From assembly GCA_002508315.1 (NCBI GenBank), contig DAHE01000031.1:229-21513 (forward strand): a DNA stretch of 21,285 nucleotides. The letters are read 5' to 3'. This document shows positions 21,242 to 21,285 of this stretch, one piece after another. Within the stretch, counting starts at the first letter, position 1. Each line of letters begins with the position of its first letter. A program made the position numbers and the translations under genes. The notes below the pieces were generated by a model, which worked only from the letters and a program-made list of their open reading frames with translations, searched no databases and was not told the DNA's origin. Source of the DNA: Thermocladium sp. UBA166. GTDB taxonomy: Archaea; Thermoproteota; Thermoprotei; Thermoproteales; Thermocladiaceae.

Positions 21242-21285
21242 ATGGACAGCGGCGAGGAAGCGCTTTGGGTGGAGAAGTACAGGCC
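21242..21285 (+). CDS. replication factor C subunit, N-terminal fragment
   Basis: The last 44 bases start with ATG and translate to MDSGEEALWVEKYR. The LWVEKYRP-type sequence is the conserved N-terminal RFC box I of clamp-loader subunits, which load PCNA at primer ends. Only 14 codons are visible, so the small (RfcS) and large (RfcL) subunits cannot be told apart. A CTTAAAGTT element (21216-21224) and an AATAAAG run just before it are promoter candidates at roughly leaderless distance. The gene is cut by the window edge. Confidence 0.7.
   Translation, partial: MDSGEEALWVEKYR

Noticed and set aside
1..21285. CRISPR array, toxin-antitoxin pair, defence island or complete insertion sequence
   Set aside because: No regularly spaced repeats, no Cas or toxin-family proteins and no transposase gene are visible. 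Apart from the left-edge motif the window looks like core chromosome.

Overview
The window looks like chromosomal DNA of a hyperthermophilic crenarchaeon (Thermoproteota). The evidence is a deoxyhypusine synthase, a diphthine synthase, a replication factor C start, a four-subunit archaeal pyruvate:ferredoxin oxidoreductase, an archaeal-type lysine methyltransferase (aKMT), a DUF211 protein, and crenarchaeal promoters. A member of the Thermoproteales (Caldivirga/Vulcanisaeta/Thermocladium-like) would fit, but the genus is inference from protein flavour only.

Most first-in-operon genes share one layout: an A/T-rich TATA box centred about 22-29 bases before the start codon and no room for a 5' leader, so most mRNAs are probably leaderless. 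Internal operon genes instead overlap the gene before them by 4-19 bases and carry Shine-Dalgarno-like GGTGAG/GGCGAT motifs 4-6 bases before the start. I used this rule to choose several starts (aKMT, porG, dphB, the GT-C gene, DUF211, SDR).

Layout. 1-30: a hairpin followed by GGTCAG that resembles the right end of an IS200/IS605-type element. 143-215: tRNA-Val(CAC). 450-2183: a secreted, C-terminally anchored phospholipase C/acid phosphatase-family phosphoesterase. 2233-2598 (-): a MazG-like dNTP pyrophosphohydrolase. 2641-2765: an unusually GC-rich, hairpin-rich spacer. 2811-3473: aKMT fused to a winged-helix-like tail. 3596-5738: an overlapping operon of deoxyhypusine synthase, a GlcNAc-1-phosphate-transferase-like membrane enzyme and a two-helix mini membrane protein. 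5992-9002: porG-porD-porA-porB. 9073-10145: an unknown soluble protein overlapping a membrane-anchored winged-helix regulator. 10116-10982 (-): PfkB kinase. 11243-12076: diphthine synthase. 12274-13167: metallo-beta-lactamase-fold hydrolase. 13361-14275: GT2 glycosyltransferase with membrane helices. 14383-15211: DUF211 plus a VIT1/CCC1-like membrane protein. 15243-16115 (-): heme O synthase. 16341-16937 (-): a Cys-cluster winged-helix regulator. 16958-17107: a possible 49-residue protein. 17096-18949 (-): a GT-C-type membrane glycosyltransferase. 19070-19816: SDR oxidoreductase. 19813-20385 (-): alpha/beta hydrolase. 20512-21141 (-): an anchored extracytoplasmic protein. 21242-end: the first codons of a replication factor C subunit.

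Functionally this is mainly core genome: central metabolism (POR), translation-factor modification (eIF5A hypusination, EF2 diphthamide), surface glycan assembly (GlcNAc-1-P transferase-like, GT2, GT-C), respiration (heme O) and replication. No CRISPR array, defence island or complete mobile element is visible. The less ordinary items are the aKMT-winged-helix fusion, the overlapping unknown/membrane-regulator pair, the Cys-cluster regulator, the GC-rich spacer at 2641-2765, two microproteins and the possible transposon end at the left edge.
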